Assembly: GCF_050003625.1 (NCBI RefSeq)
Contig: NC_134397.1
Coordinates: 264,238,070 to 264,302,069 of the forward strand
Direction of reading: 5' to 3'
Length of the DNA stretch: 64,000 nt
Source of the DNA: Haematobia irritans
Lineage: Eukaryota > Arthropoda > Insecta > Diptera > Muscidae
The notes under the pieces are model-generated. The model had not been told where the DNA came from. It saw only the letters and a list, made by a program, of their open reading frames with translations, and ran no database searches. Positions 34,294 through 46,460 of the stretch are shown in pieces. Numbering within the stretch: position 1 is the stretch's first letter; every line of letters starts with the position of its first letter. The position numbers and the translations under genes were made by a program.

Positions 34294-35762
34294 AAAAGTA
34301 GTGTTAATTTGGCAATGTAGTCATTGAATTTACTTTATATGTGGTTGAATAAATAAAAATTGCAAAAAAAAAAATAATTTTATTAAAAGCCAAAAATTTG
34401 TAATCAATAATAAAATTCTCTTATTTTTGCTATAAATAGTAGAAATACAATAATTGGTCATGAGTGTTATTGTGCTAATATTCTATTCGTGGCATTCGTA
34501 CATAATATACAAAAAGTACAAACAATTATAACAACGTATTTACAATTTGTGAAAAATTTCTACTTTCATGATAAAAACACATCACCCCTGATGTGCAATC
34601 CCCTCACCAATACACCTACAATCAAATACATGAACATTTTGTAGCCTTTGGCAATACCTGCAGTGAATGCAGTTGTTGTTGTGTTTTTTTTTACACTAAA
34701 TGCATTTTTCATCACCAATGGGTGCTCAAGATGAGGATGGTTAAGTACATAGACATGCTATGTAGTATATATAAAAAGAGTATGTATTAATACTGGCATA
34801 TATAAGTATATATTGGCTTATGGCCAAATTGTGTTTGCTGGTGTTCTTATTTTTGACATTATTTTTGTTATTGCTACTAGTTTTATCTTGTCTATTTTCA
34901 TTTTCTTTCAGAATATGCGAATGACACACGAAGACAACAATTTATGCCTAAGTGCTCTATATTGGTTTTGACAAACAAACGAAACGAAACTTATTTTTGG
35001 CAAACATACTTCAGTTAAGAGAGGCGAGAGACTCTCCATACTATCGAAATTCAGACTTCCTGTGCGCCGATAATTGTGCTTGGTTTTGTTAGGCTAGACA
35101 TTACTTCTTACTCTAACAAGGCCTAAAAATCAATATTCGTTTATAATGCACATTTAAATAATGAAAGGAAAACACAACAATAGCAATGCACAACCAACGT
35201 TCTCAGTAAACGAGGCTAAACATTTACTTGGGTGTCAATGTAGATGATGTGTACATGAGAAGGCCGAACAGTTTTTGTGGGTCACATCGATTGACAGGTC
35301 GTCCGTCAGGCGACATCCTTTTCAAAACAGGCTGCAGGTGCAGTAACAATTGATTATGTAATCATACATTATTAGGTATCAGAAATCAAATTTTCTTATT
35401 AAAATTTTAATGAAACTTGGCAACATTGTAAATTAATAGTGTTATACTAGTTACAGTTAACATTAAATGTTATAAATTCGATATAAAAGTGCTAAACCGG
35501 TGTGTATGGGTGGGCTATCGTTAAAAAATAACTTTTAATATATCCTACAGCTGCTTGTTCTTCATAACCAAACAATGAGAAGGTAAAGTAATAATTAAGA
35601 AAAAGTATTTTCAGGACAAGGACAAATATATTACAACTATTACAATCAGTACAATAATTTACAACCCTGGCATTAACTTCTTTCAAGTTCTTTCAAGAGA
35701 TTTTAATAAGAAATATTTTCTATTTTTTAAGCTCATTTGAGCTTAAATATTAGTTTAAAGTA
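34294..35762. other. AT-rich DNA without recognised gene
   Basis: 35200-35350 is less AT-rich and contains CGATTGACAGGTCGTCCGTC, GCAGGTGCAG and ATTGATTATGTAATCAT, which could be regulatory, but this is only an impression. ORFs are short and unremarkable. Confidence 0.4.
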
Positions 35763-35788
35763 ATTCACAATATATTACTATTGTGAAT
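35763..35788. repeat. CACAATA palindrome P7
   Basis: ATTCACAATA, spacer TATTAC, TATTGTGAAT: perfect 10-base arms. Confidence 0.92.
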
Positions 35789-35902
35789 ATACATAACGTC
35801 AATTTGTTACAATTTAATATGATAACAAGAATATATTGTCAGTACCATTCATTGAAAGAATCTTCGACATTTATATTAACTGTTAAACATTGGCGTTTCA
35901 AC

Positions 35903-35930
35903 CAATCACAATATAATATTATTGTGATTG
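35903..35930. repeat. CACAATA palindrome P8
   Basis: CAATCACAATA, spacer TAATAT, TATTGTGATTG: perfect 11-base arms, with a T/A outer pair changed to match on both sides relative to P7. Confidence 0.92.
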
Positions 35931-35967
35931 TTCCGTTTTCCAAGTGTTAAAAGCTGACATAATATAT

Positions 35968-36315
35968 AAACAAAGAAAACTTAGGTTAGGTTAGGTTATG
36001 TTGCAGCCCGATGTATCAGGCTCACTTAGACTATTCAGTCCATTGTGATACCACAGTGGTGAACTTCTGTCTTATCACTGAGTGCTGCCCGATTCCATGT
36101 TAAGCTCAATGACAAGGGACCTCCTTTTTATAGCCGAGTCCTAACGGCGTTCCACATTCCAGTGAAACCACTTAGAGAAGCTTTGAAACCCCCAGAAATG
36201 TCACCAGCATTACTGAGGTGGGATAATCCACCGCTGAAAAACTTTTTGGTGTTCGGTCGTAGCAGGAATCGAACCCACGATGCACCACGGTGGCTCCAAC
36301 AAACAAAGAAAACTT
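35968..36315 (-). mobile_element. tRNA-headed SINE with 15-bp target duplication
   Basis: The SINE is 35983-36300, flanked by AAACAAAGAAAACTT at 35968-35982 and 36301-36315. The (TTAGG)n tail is at the left and the head at the right. About 37 bases of the tRNA-like head, covering the anticodon arm and D-arm, are deleted. Confidence 0.95.
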
Positions 36316-36382
36316 GTTGACATTATTTAGGGTTTTGCTAAAATAACTAATTCACAAGCAAACATGTGAAACTTGAAATTGC

Positions 36383-36408
36383 ATTCACAATATGTTCCTA
36401 TTTTTCCT
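36383..36408. repeat. CACAATA palindrome P11 (right arm decayed)
   Basis: ATTCACAATA, spacer TGTTCC, then TATTTTTCC in place of the right arm. Confidence 0.55.
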
Positions 36409-36509
36409 AAACCAAAATTTACATTGAACCTATTATATTTGTTTCCAAAATTATTAGCACAAGCAATTATTTTGTGTTTTTCATTTGATTAGTTCATTAG
36501 GCTCCTAAC

Positions 36510-36531
36510 TCACAATAACATACTATTGTGA
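36510..36531. repeat. CACAATA palindrome P9
   Basis: TCACAATA, spacer ACATAC, TATTGTGA: perfect 8-base arms. Confidence 0.9.
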
Positions 36532-36657
36532 TTTGATATAATAACAAGATAACAAATTTAAGCATTGTACATTTTTATAAAAATCTAATTATGAGCAAAA
36601 TCCTACAATTATTAGCAAATATTTAGTGCTCTTAATTTCTTTAGTTCGTTATGGTCA

Positions 36658-36687
36658 TAAATCACAATAACATACTATTGTGATTTA
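36658..36687. repeat. CACAATA palindrome P10
   Basis: TAAATCACAATA, spacer ACATAC, TATTGTGATTTA: perfect 12-base arms, the longest of the set. It lies 151 bases from P9 in a diverged duplicate context (AACAARATRACAAATTT follows both). Confidence 0.93.
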
Positions 36688-39600
36688 ATGAAATAACAAA
36701 ATGACAAATTTTATTAAATAACAGTGACAATATTTCAATGACATACAGGTATAGTGGTGGGATAATTTTGACAATTTTCTATCCGATGCAATAACGAACA
36801 ATTTTTTTGTGAACTACAATTTTCTTCAATTTCTTACTTTAAATTCAACCCAATCAGAGTTTCCCTAAAAACCGCATTGGGTAACCTTTAGTTTTCCCCT
36901 TCAAGGTCATTGTAGAAGAAAACCATAAACAAAAAGTACCAAATTAGCTATATAGGCTGGCAGTCTGCCTGCCGACTGACACACAATTAATTGGCAAAAT
37001 ATCAAAATGAATGTTAGATGCCTGTTTGGTATCTTTTTTGATTCTTTGATCCAAGCAAAAAAGGCTGCGCATTGAGTATTTGAATGTGGTAGACAACACT
37101 TGATTAAATTAACAGTGAAATAATGAATCATTGTGAGCATCTTAGAGGGGGGAGGTATAGGGAGATATTTTAAAAATAGAAAAATAATTTACTTTATCTC
37201 ACTTAAGAAGAGATAAAATGCATTTCTATTCAAAAATTACAAAAACATCTAAATATATATTTTAATTGGTTAACAAACCATTAAAAAAAATCTCTTTAGC
37301 AAACCTATCACACATGAAGCCAAATACATTCTAATATTTTTCGTTTAAATTTATTATGACAACAAATTTTTTCTACCATCCACAAATAAAATAAAAAAAA
37401 AAAACAAATCAAAACAGAAACTTGATTTTTGTATTTTGTAGATATATGTACATAAATTTAAATTCCTAAAATCATAGAAAATATTTTGAATTTTTTTAAT
37501 GTTATCAGTTGATTTGGTATACGCTGCATGAGACATTTTATTTTCGTTTGATTTTTCTATAAAAATCGTTATTTGATCGCATGCTCAAAGTTCAGCAGCA
37601 AAACAAAATAAAATAAAATACGAATCGAATTCATTTCAAATTCCAATATTGGGTATTTAAATATTTCACTATATTACTGATAATATTTGCGAAATGAAAG
37701 CTGCACATTTGCCGAGTCATTGAACTTGATTCCAGACAGGGCAATTTGTCTGAGAAGAAATTGTCTAGATATTTTGTTGATGTTTATAAAGTCAAGAGGC
37801 TTCTAAATAGAAAATCAGGGTATTTTTAGATGTTTGCAAGACTATTATAAACAATAGAAAGTCAATAGTTAAACAGATGGTGAAGAAATAAAAATATTTC
37901 AAAACAATTCAGTGATTTGTGGTAACGTTTGAATATATCATGAATTCAAGTATTTTTCAAAGCATGAATCTCTTTTGTAAATAAAAGTGAGTAATATCGC
38001 AATGTTAGATATTCTAATGTTAAGTTATAACCATACTTTACAGGTCTGGAAACCTTTTGTATGTATTGCCTTTAATCGAAGAGATTAGCAAAATTAGTTA
38101 TAAAGGATATTGAATATCTTTTTACAAAAACAAAAAACAAAACACAATCACATTTGATCACATGAAAAATTACAATTGAAAAAATTGAAATTAATTCTAT
38201 ATTGTTTGCTTATTGCATACCTTGAACTCTTTGTCATGATTTGGCACTGGCACAAATCACAAGATAAATACTCACAAATATTATCTCACATACACACACT
38301 CCAAATGCACGTGCCTCTCTTTATGTAGCCTGCATTTATAACGTTAATGTTTTGTTCTTGTCATTTGGCTAAACCTGTATTTTCGCACATTAGATAAACG
38401 TCAGAGTGTTTAAATACGGATAATGATGCAATTTCATAGAAAATGAAATAATATTTCAAATAAAATAGGATTTGTTTTTGTTTTTGCTATGTCAAAGGCG
38501 AATAATAACTAATGAGACTTTTAGTTGGCAAAATGGCAGAAAGAGTTGCCATATGCTGATTAGAGTAGTTTGCAAATTTCTAGATCAGATGAAGTGAAAG
38601 GAGATTTTTTTCTCAGCATCCCCCTAGTTAAAGCTACTGTAATACCGAATTAAAGCTACGGTTTCGGAATTATAATAAGTGCAAATGACAGTTTTTGACG
38701 ATTTTTTGAGTCGACGTATAGAGTATTTCGCCTTAGGCTGTTTTCGGTAATAGTCATATTCTAAAAATTTAATCTTCTTATTGTTACGCAAAGTGTTCAT
38801 TTCTTTTTTTTCTGTATAAAGGAATGAAAAGTTTATGCTAGTGACATTTTTAACATGAATATATTTTAAATCAATATCTAAGAAAAACGTTTTGTTTATA
38901 TTTTAAGTAAAAAAAATAAAACTATCTTTTTAACTACATCATTAATAGCACCACTTACGAAAACCCGTTGCACAAGTGATTCGAAGAGTAACGTCTATTT
39001 AACGTCAAGAACATCCGCCATTCTCTTCATTAGGCACCCCCATCGTATATGTCAATGTGTGTTTACTATTACTCACATAAGATGACAATGATGGTTGGGG
39101 CTATTGATGTTATTTTTGTAGTTGCTGTTTGTTGGTTTCTTGCTGTTTGAGTCTATGACAATTTTCTTGTTTGCAGAGACTTAAGTTTTGTCAGAGTCTT
39201 GTGCCATGTGCCATATTCATTCATAGACTCTTCAATAATTGTTGGTGGCTTGTTACAAGGTCAAGACATTAGTCTAACTTTATTTCAAGCGCCTTTGTCA
39301 TAGCTCTTAAATTTTTTGCCACGTTTTTTTTTGTTTTAATTTTTCGCTCATTCATATAGAATAATAGCCACCAATTGTTTTTGTTGTGATGGGGGTTTCA
39401 TTTAACAGCATGTATTCTGGGATTTCCCCTATACACTTGCCTCCCACCATCCAGGAACCATAGTCATATGGCAACAATGGAAGACAGTAGATCATTTTGT
39501 ATTTTTGACAGATTACATTCTATATGCCAAACGGAAATATTATATGAAGAGAAAGACCGAGAGATATTGAGAGTGTATGTATGTGTATGGGTCTGTGTTT

Positions 39601-42600
39601 TTTTTTTTGTCAACGAAAGTGAGCTCAGATTTTTGTCACATGCTTGGCCTCTATTTTGTTTTAACTATGCCGATTGTGACGTACATACATATGCGGTGTT
39701 ATGTTATTATTGTCTATCCTTTTCTTTAATTTTCTTAAAGTCATTCTTATGATATGCGGAAAAATAAACGAAATTAATAGCTTTATGCAAGGTTTCCGCA
39801 AAATGTTTTCTGGCCAATGGAATTTTCTTTGATGTGACCGTTTGTAGTTTAGTCATGGGTGTGGTGAGGAAGGGGGTTTTTTAAAAAAGCTGTCACTCTA
39901 GCGTCTAGATAAGTAGGTGACCTATTTGTCATGTGCACCAATGTTGGAAAATTTTTAAAAATTAAAATTTTTGCATATTAAAACATAAAAGATTGTTGTC
40001 TTCAATAAACTTTCAAAATCAATTGTAACCGAGCTGTATAGGATAACAATATGAATAAATTTCAAATATTTTAAGAATTTTTTTTCAGTTGAAGGAATCT
40101 AAAAAAATGTGATCGTTTAGGATAAATGTAACACCAACATTAAAAGGCGGATACAATGTTCGGGTATTCCATCAAAACGCTAAAAGTAAAAATATGTATG
40201 TATTTATAACGACAATTGCAATTTTATCAAATTTCACTGGAGCTAATTTCTAGGATTCATTTTCTCTAAGTGATTTTACACATGATGTGTGACCATCTCT
40301 ACATAAGTCGATATAAGAGAATTAGTATTATCATTCATTTCACAACAATGCAAACTATACTACTCGTTAATGATGTTTATGTGGACATCATAAATTGGAA
40401 TTTGTGGTTACTGCCTATTTTATAGACTTTTTTGAATTTAATTACCATAGCTAATAAGGAAATTGGTTTTTGTGGTGATTATACTAAACATACCTCAATT
40501 GCAATATTTCTGCTATTTGCAAAATAAAGTGAATAAGTATTCTTCTAAAGTGGAAAGAACATTTTATTTGTCTATATTGCTGTGACAAAGGTGATTTTTT
40601 ATTGCAATAAATTTTTGAAATCCTAAGCTAAAAAAAATCTTCAAAGGAAAAACCTTTGATTTGCATTATAAGCAAAAAACATTTTGCAGTAAATATGATT
40701 GATTGTCGCCAATAGAAGAAAGTTCATAAAAATAAATTTAACAAAATATACGTAGGTAAAGTGTAATTCTTGACAAAAGATTAAGTTTTCCCTCGGAACA
40801 AGAAAACTAAAGTAAAATACAAAAAGTCCCCCAAATGTATAAGGTTTCTGCTATTAAGCAACTAAAACAGAATACCTATTAAGGCATTCCAAAAAGGGCA
40901 TGGAAATCTACAACGACTATTCAGACTTCCCACACCCTCGCTCATCGCGCTTGTTAGTCTCTCATCAACTCATACTTTAACAATTGCCTGAGATTAAGTA
41001 TAGAGCAGATAATAGATTTTGAACTCATCAAAAATATACTACATAGACAATTGTTGGACTATTGCAATTATCTTTACAATGCAATGAAATAATAGACAGA
41101 CGAATTGATTGTTTTAAATTCAAACACTCAAGCGGACAGCGCATCTATACATCCGTATGCAATGGGAGGGGGAGATATGATACACCCCAAAAAGCATTAC
41201 AAGCAATGAATGCTATAACACATAAGGCACAATGGTGATATAATAATTGCTGCCTGCCTCTGCTATAGCAGTTGCATAAAATAAAGAAGTGCACAATTGT
41301 ATGGTGTAAAGCCAACAATATTAGCTCGCCTTCAAAGCGGATAAAATGCAAAAAAATAATCGTATAATTCATACATATTTCAAAACAATCATAATAATCA
41401 GTGCAAAGGCGAGAAATAATGATAGCGTTGAATAAAACACAATCACACACACACACAACTTCATACTTTGTATTGAATGTGAAAAATGTGATGTGTCATT
41501 GGTAGATTTTTTTTATGAAACAATGCAAGAGTTTTTAACGATTTTTATATAGAGATGTACATTAGACAGACTTAATAATGTGATTTCTGTAATCCTCTCT
41601 ATTTTGAGCCAAAAATTTGGTTTATGTTAAGCTAAGTGAATGAGAAAGAAAGAGAGATAACAGAGAGAGAGAGAGAGAGAGTTACAATATGATAACAAAT
41701 GATATCTCTGTTATTTGTTATCAAACAGTGATCTCAAAATTTTATCTACATATATGTTATATACATATCATAACATGTCAAATAAATGACCAATTCGATA
41801 GATAAAGTAATCTCCCTAAACATTGCAAATATTAGGATTTTCTTAATTACATACACTTCCTTAACACACACACTTATAAAGTCTAAAATAAATATGAAAT
41901 TTTTGCATACAACTAAACAGGAAAATATTTAACTATAATTTTCCATATTAATCATCCTCTAATTGTGGGGGTTGGTGAATTTTAAATATGAGGGATATGT
42001 TGAGAGGTGGCAAAACAACTCATACTAGCAGTACACACATACACACACACACATACGTATCACAAAGTAGGTAATCTAACATCTCTTCTATTTCCTAGCA
42101 AAATAACATTTGTAAGAAGATGACACTTTGAGATGTTGTGTTGATATTTGCTTTGCTTACTGTTGAGAAGAGTAGAAGAGGGTATGTATGGTAAGTGATA
42201 TTGTTGTTGTTGATATTTGCTTGGGTTTGAATGTTTTCTTTCTTACATGGCTTGTCCTCTTCATTCATTGTGAAATAATGATAAGTTTTTCCTGCTGTTT
42301 TTGCACCAGCAACAGAAATCAACAACAACTAAGTTTTTTTTTATAATATTAGTTTTTGTTTTTTTTTTTCATTTGCCTGCTAAAGTAAGGTAATACAATG
42401 TGAAGTGTTATGGGAGTGTGTATGTTTAGTTTTATATGGTTGGATGGATGGATGGGTAAACAAGTGCAACATTAAGTGTAGTTGGCATGTTGTTTTTTCG
42501 GAGGTAGCAACCTATCTACATGGGGGTATGTTCCGTCTAATTGGCATAAACAAGAAAATTATAAAATGCTCAAGTTAGACATACACACATATAGCGCGAA

Positions 42601-42879
42601 AAAAATCGTTTTTAGTAATAAGGTGCATTCCTTTACCCGCTATAGCTATGCTTTCTTACATAATCAATAGATGGAAAAAAATTTACACAGAAGTTGTGAA
42701 AATTTGTTTAAATTATTAACACCAAAGCGCCACCTAACGACTCTAATAAACGCGGGATATATCAATAGAGGCATCCCCAGTCAATGGTATGGAAAATAAG
42801 TAGCAAGAGAGGTGTAGTGTTAAAATAAATGCAAGATATTTCCTTTGCATTTCATAAGAAAGAGTGAATGGGAGACCGA
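36688..42879. other. AT-rich unique DNA with simple repeats
   Basis: No gene was recognised; ORFs stay near 100 codons or less with no motif. Simple repeats include (CA)n at 41442-41458, (AG)n at 41662-41681 and (CA)n at about 42036-42055. Confidence 0.5.
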
Positions 42880-43245
42880 GGGAGAGAGAGAGTAAACAAG
42901 AACAATAAGTAGGTTAAACTGTGTTTCAGCAGCAATAATGGGGGTTTAGATTTACAGATCTGTATTACAATTTTTCAAAGGGGATTCGATTTAAATAACG
43001 ATATCGCTAAAAGAGAGAGAGAGAGTAAATAAGAACAATAAGTAGGTGAAACTGGGTTTAGGCAGCAATAATGGGGTGTTAAGATGCACAGATCTGCATT
43101 ACAAAGTTTTAGGGGGATAAAATTCAAATAACCTAAAGTAAGTAAAACATCAAAAAGACAAAAAATAGGTTGAACAGCAATAATAGGCGATTTAGATGCA
43201 CAGATCTGTATTACAATTTTTCAAGGGGATTTGTTTGAAATAAAA
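42880..43245. repeat. Three diverged tandem units, 112-134 bp
   Basis: AGCAATAATGGG/AGGCG, TTTAGAT..ACAGATCTG and TTACAA occur in order three times, with CAGATCTG at 42955, 43089 and 43201. Units one and two are each preceded by a GAGAGAGAGA tract. Confidence 0.8.
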
Positions 43246-44075
43246 GTATCTAAAAATGGAAATTACATGATCAATGAGATGACAGAGCAGTTTGGCAGTC
43301 ACCAAATATGAAAAAACGGATCCCCCTTACCTGCCGATTTGCACCGAATTAAGTCCTTTCTTCGTTTGTCCATCAGTCTGACTATCTATATACATTATGT
43401 GCATAGTTTATGGTTTTTACGTATAAATAAATTTCCATTGAATTTGGAACAGATTTCTTAATTGAGCTGAGGACAAATCCTTGAGAACATATGACTACAT
43501 TCAAAGAATGTACACAAGAAACTAACACATACAAAGTTGTGACTTTCTAAAAATCTTATAAGGAGAGATTATGTTGCTTACACTTTAGATCAAAAAAATT
43601 GACAGTATATTAAATTTTTAAATTACCAAAAAGTTCATAAATCATGTTTTAAACATTTAATCAATATATAAACATTAGTCATATTTGGAATTTTGCGTTA
43701 TTCCACGTTCTTACATATTTTTGAATAGAATGGAAAATTGTCCTTGAGGCAAGGAAAAATACTAGCGGTTTAAAAAAAATATTTCTGTTAGAAGTTTGAT
43801 TCTGACTCTTTGTTGGTTTCAGTTAAAATGTGCTTTGTGAATTCCAAACCATGACTGTGTTGAAAATGTAATATGCCAAAAACGTGATGGGTTAGAGAAA
43901 AACGATTCTACCCCCCAAAAAATATGTAATGGTATGGAATGGGGTCATATCAATTTTCAAGGTTGAATATGCACCCACACTCACACAAAGGTCAATCATA
44001 GCATTTTGTCGAGATGCATGGTTCTTGTATGCTTTTTGGAGTTCTCACAAAATCTTACTTTGATTAAAATTTTTA
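43246..44075. other. AT-rich DNA without recognised gene
   Basis: Nothing recognisable. Confidence 0.45.
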
Positions 44076-44275
44076 AAAATTTCTTTGAAATTTCCTTGAA
44101 AGTCCAGAAAAACGTATCTTTGAAAAATTTTAAAATAAAATAAAATTCTTTAAAATCTTTATATTATTATTTTTTTTTAATTTCTTTGAAATTTCCTTGA
44201 AAGTCCAGAAAAACTTATCTTTGAAAAAAAAGTAAAATAAAATAAAATTCTTAATTTAATCACTTTCTAAGGGGA
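44076..44275. repeat. Tandem duplication, 101-bp unit x2
   Basis: TTCTTTGAAATTTCCTTGAA begins at 44081 and 44182, and the following AGTCCAGAAAAAC and ATAAAATAAAATTCTT blocks also match. Confidence 0.88.
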
Positions 44276-44639
44276 CTAGCTTCCTCTTCGAACACTTTAG
44301 CATTTTTATCGACAATTGGAGATTTTTAAATTCCATTGTATTGAGTGTAGAAAAAAAAAAACTTGTAATGCTAACAATGATGATTATGATATTGACCTTT
44401 AAAATTCTAATTTATGTAAGTAATACAAACCCCCTATTTAGTCTTTCTTTAGCAATGTGCCACTTTTTCTGTTTAAATATTTTAACATCGATGCGTTAAA
44501 TTTTCTTTTCTAATTGAATTTTGTTTCGATTTTTTCGCAAATAAAGAACTGAGAAATCGTTAAAAAAAAATAAAATAAAAAGAACAAAAGATACCAGATA
44601 CACGTGTAGAGTATAGTTCCATACTTTACGCTTTACGTT
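44276..44639. other. AT-rich DNA
   Basis: No feature was recognised. Confidence 0.4.
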
Positions 44640-46460
44640 TTTTTGTTGCTTTCACATTCTTTGGTTCACAAACACCATCACAAATTCCTTAACTATGTGA
44701 GCTATGCAGCACATCACCATATTGGTTGTAGTAGTAGTCGTACATCACGTAATGCCACACATAGCGTGTAAAAGTTATTTAATCCTTTAAAGGCCAAGCC
44801 TAGTTTGGGGAGGACAGGTTGTATGAGCGTGTATTTGTTTTTTTGATTCTTTCTTTGTCGCTGCATAGCCTTGTGGGTATTGAGTGTAGATTTTGCTGTT
44901 GTTGTTATTTCGTGCTGGCAAGTAAATGCTGGCCACCATGCTGTCATTGCTGCTGCTGTTCGAGGTTTTCATCGTCATATATTTTTCGTTTGAAAAAAAT
45001 CCCCATTTAAGATAGTATTTTGTGAACAGCTGATTAGTTGTTGTAGATTAGTTGTTTTTTTTTTCTATTTATATTCTGGTTGCTGTTGATATTCTTGTTG
45101 TTGTTGCTGTTGTAGTAGTTATCGATTTCTTGGTATTCATTTATAATCCCCTGATAATTAGCCCTGAAGCCATGACATTGGTGTCATGATAATTAATTAT
45201 TAATTAAACAAACGATCTTTAGAATTTGTCGAAATTCGTCATTGTTTTCTTTTTCTGTTTTATGTTTATTAATTAATTAAAAACGCGTTATTATATTGAA
45301 GATTATGACGTATTGTTTGTAATGCTTGTTTTATTAATCCCTTAATTTTTTAAAAATATTATTTTATTATTTCTCTTAAATTTCAGTTTTTTAATAATAT
45401 ATATATATATTTTTTTGTGATGATTTATTATTTGATAAGTGAAGGTATTATCAAGTTTTTTTCTCAAATTTTAATTGCTTGCTTGTATTGACGACGACGA
45501 TTGACGAGTAAATGCTGTTTCTGTCTCGATGTACAACTTAACACTGATGGTCGAACAGTTTTTTTCTAAAATTGCAAGCACTTCGCAGTAGCAATAACGG
45601 CGACAGAGACTTTAGCCAGCCACAGCCAAAGCAGCAACAACACTACTCTTCCACTCATAGTAGTCATCATCATCATCACGATAATATCAGTCAGTGTTGT
45701 TTCTTTCGTTTTGTGGGGCAAGCAAATGTGTTAATGGGGAGGGGGAGTGCGGGGAGAATAACGTATGATATGCTTTGTTGTTGTTGTTAGTATTTTTTAT
45801 AGACATTGCTTGTTGGCTACCATCTCGTATAGTCATCGTGTTTGGGGGTTTGGTCGGCAAATGACGACGTCGTTTATTTTCAAATGGTTGGTTGGTTGTT
45901 TTTGTTTGTCTAGCAAGCTATTAGAGCTTGTTGGTTGTTGTTTGCTTTCATTTGTATGCTGCTACTACTCTCTAGCTCTGCTGCCTGCTGCAATGACAGA
46001 AGTAGCAACAAAGATTGTAGCCAATGTTGTTTTTGTCTTGGCTAACAATTGCATTTTGGATTTCACACGAGGGTTTTATGGTTATATATGTTGGCCTACT
46101 AATTTCTCTTCCTCTTTGTATCATTAGTCATATTTTGCTGTATGCAAGCAATGGTCGTCCCTCTTAGTAGTAAGAAAAAACAACTTTTTAATATAAAGTT
46201 GGTGTTTTTTTCTTCTTGTTGTTCTCCAAGAATGCATAAGAATTTTGGCTCTCTCTCTCTCTCACCACAAGCTTTCTCTTGCTCTCACAAGTTGTTTTTT
46301 TTCTTTTGTATTTTAAATGCAGTTAGTCACTCACTCGGTCATATGATTTTATTGTTGTTGTGTTAACTTTCTTTATAGCAACAAACAATACAAGTCGTTG
46401 GGCTTTCTCCCTCCCATGCTTAACAACTTGTTGTTAGTTCGAGAGTTCTTGTAGTAAAGT
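44640..46460. promoter_or_regulatory. GTTGTTGCT- and GAGA-rich stretch, possible UTR or regulatory DNA
   Basis: The base composition changes here: repeated GTTGTTGCTGTTG and GTAGTAGT tracts (opa-like), CATCATCATCATCACG at 45666-45681, CTCTCTCTCTCTCTC at 46249-46263 and more GC than its surroundings. In flies such DNA is common around the 5' untranslated regions and regulatory elements of developmental genes, and CTCTC tracts bind GAGA factor. No splice-supported exon can be shown. Two ORFs with coding-like low-complexity content (minus 44978-44787, N/S-rich; plus 45572-45790, Q/H-rich) are not convincing. Confidence 0.3.

Noticed and set aside
32442..36687. SoxE-type dimer sites as an explanation of the CACAATA palindromes
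   Set aside because: Cores resemble Sox motifs (ACAAT), but the distance between cores is eight bases, larger than the 3-5 usual for SoxE dimers as I know them.
41662..41681. GA tract as a specific regulatory element
   Set aside because: A simple microsatellite with no further context; GAGA-factor binding is possible but not specific.
44787..44978. Minus-strand ORF rich in Asn and Ser, fly-like codon use
   Set aside because: Its low-complexity content follows from CAA/CAG tracts; no splice site or conserved domain supports an exon.
45572..45790. Plus-strand ORF rich in Gln and His
   Set aside because: No ATG near the low-complexity part, and the CAN-repeat composition explains the residues.
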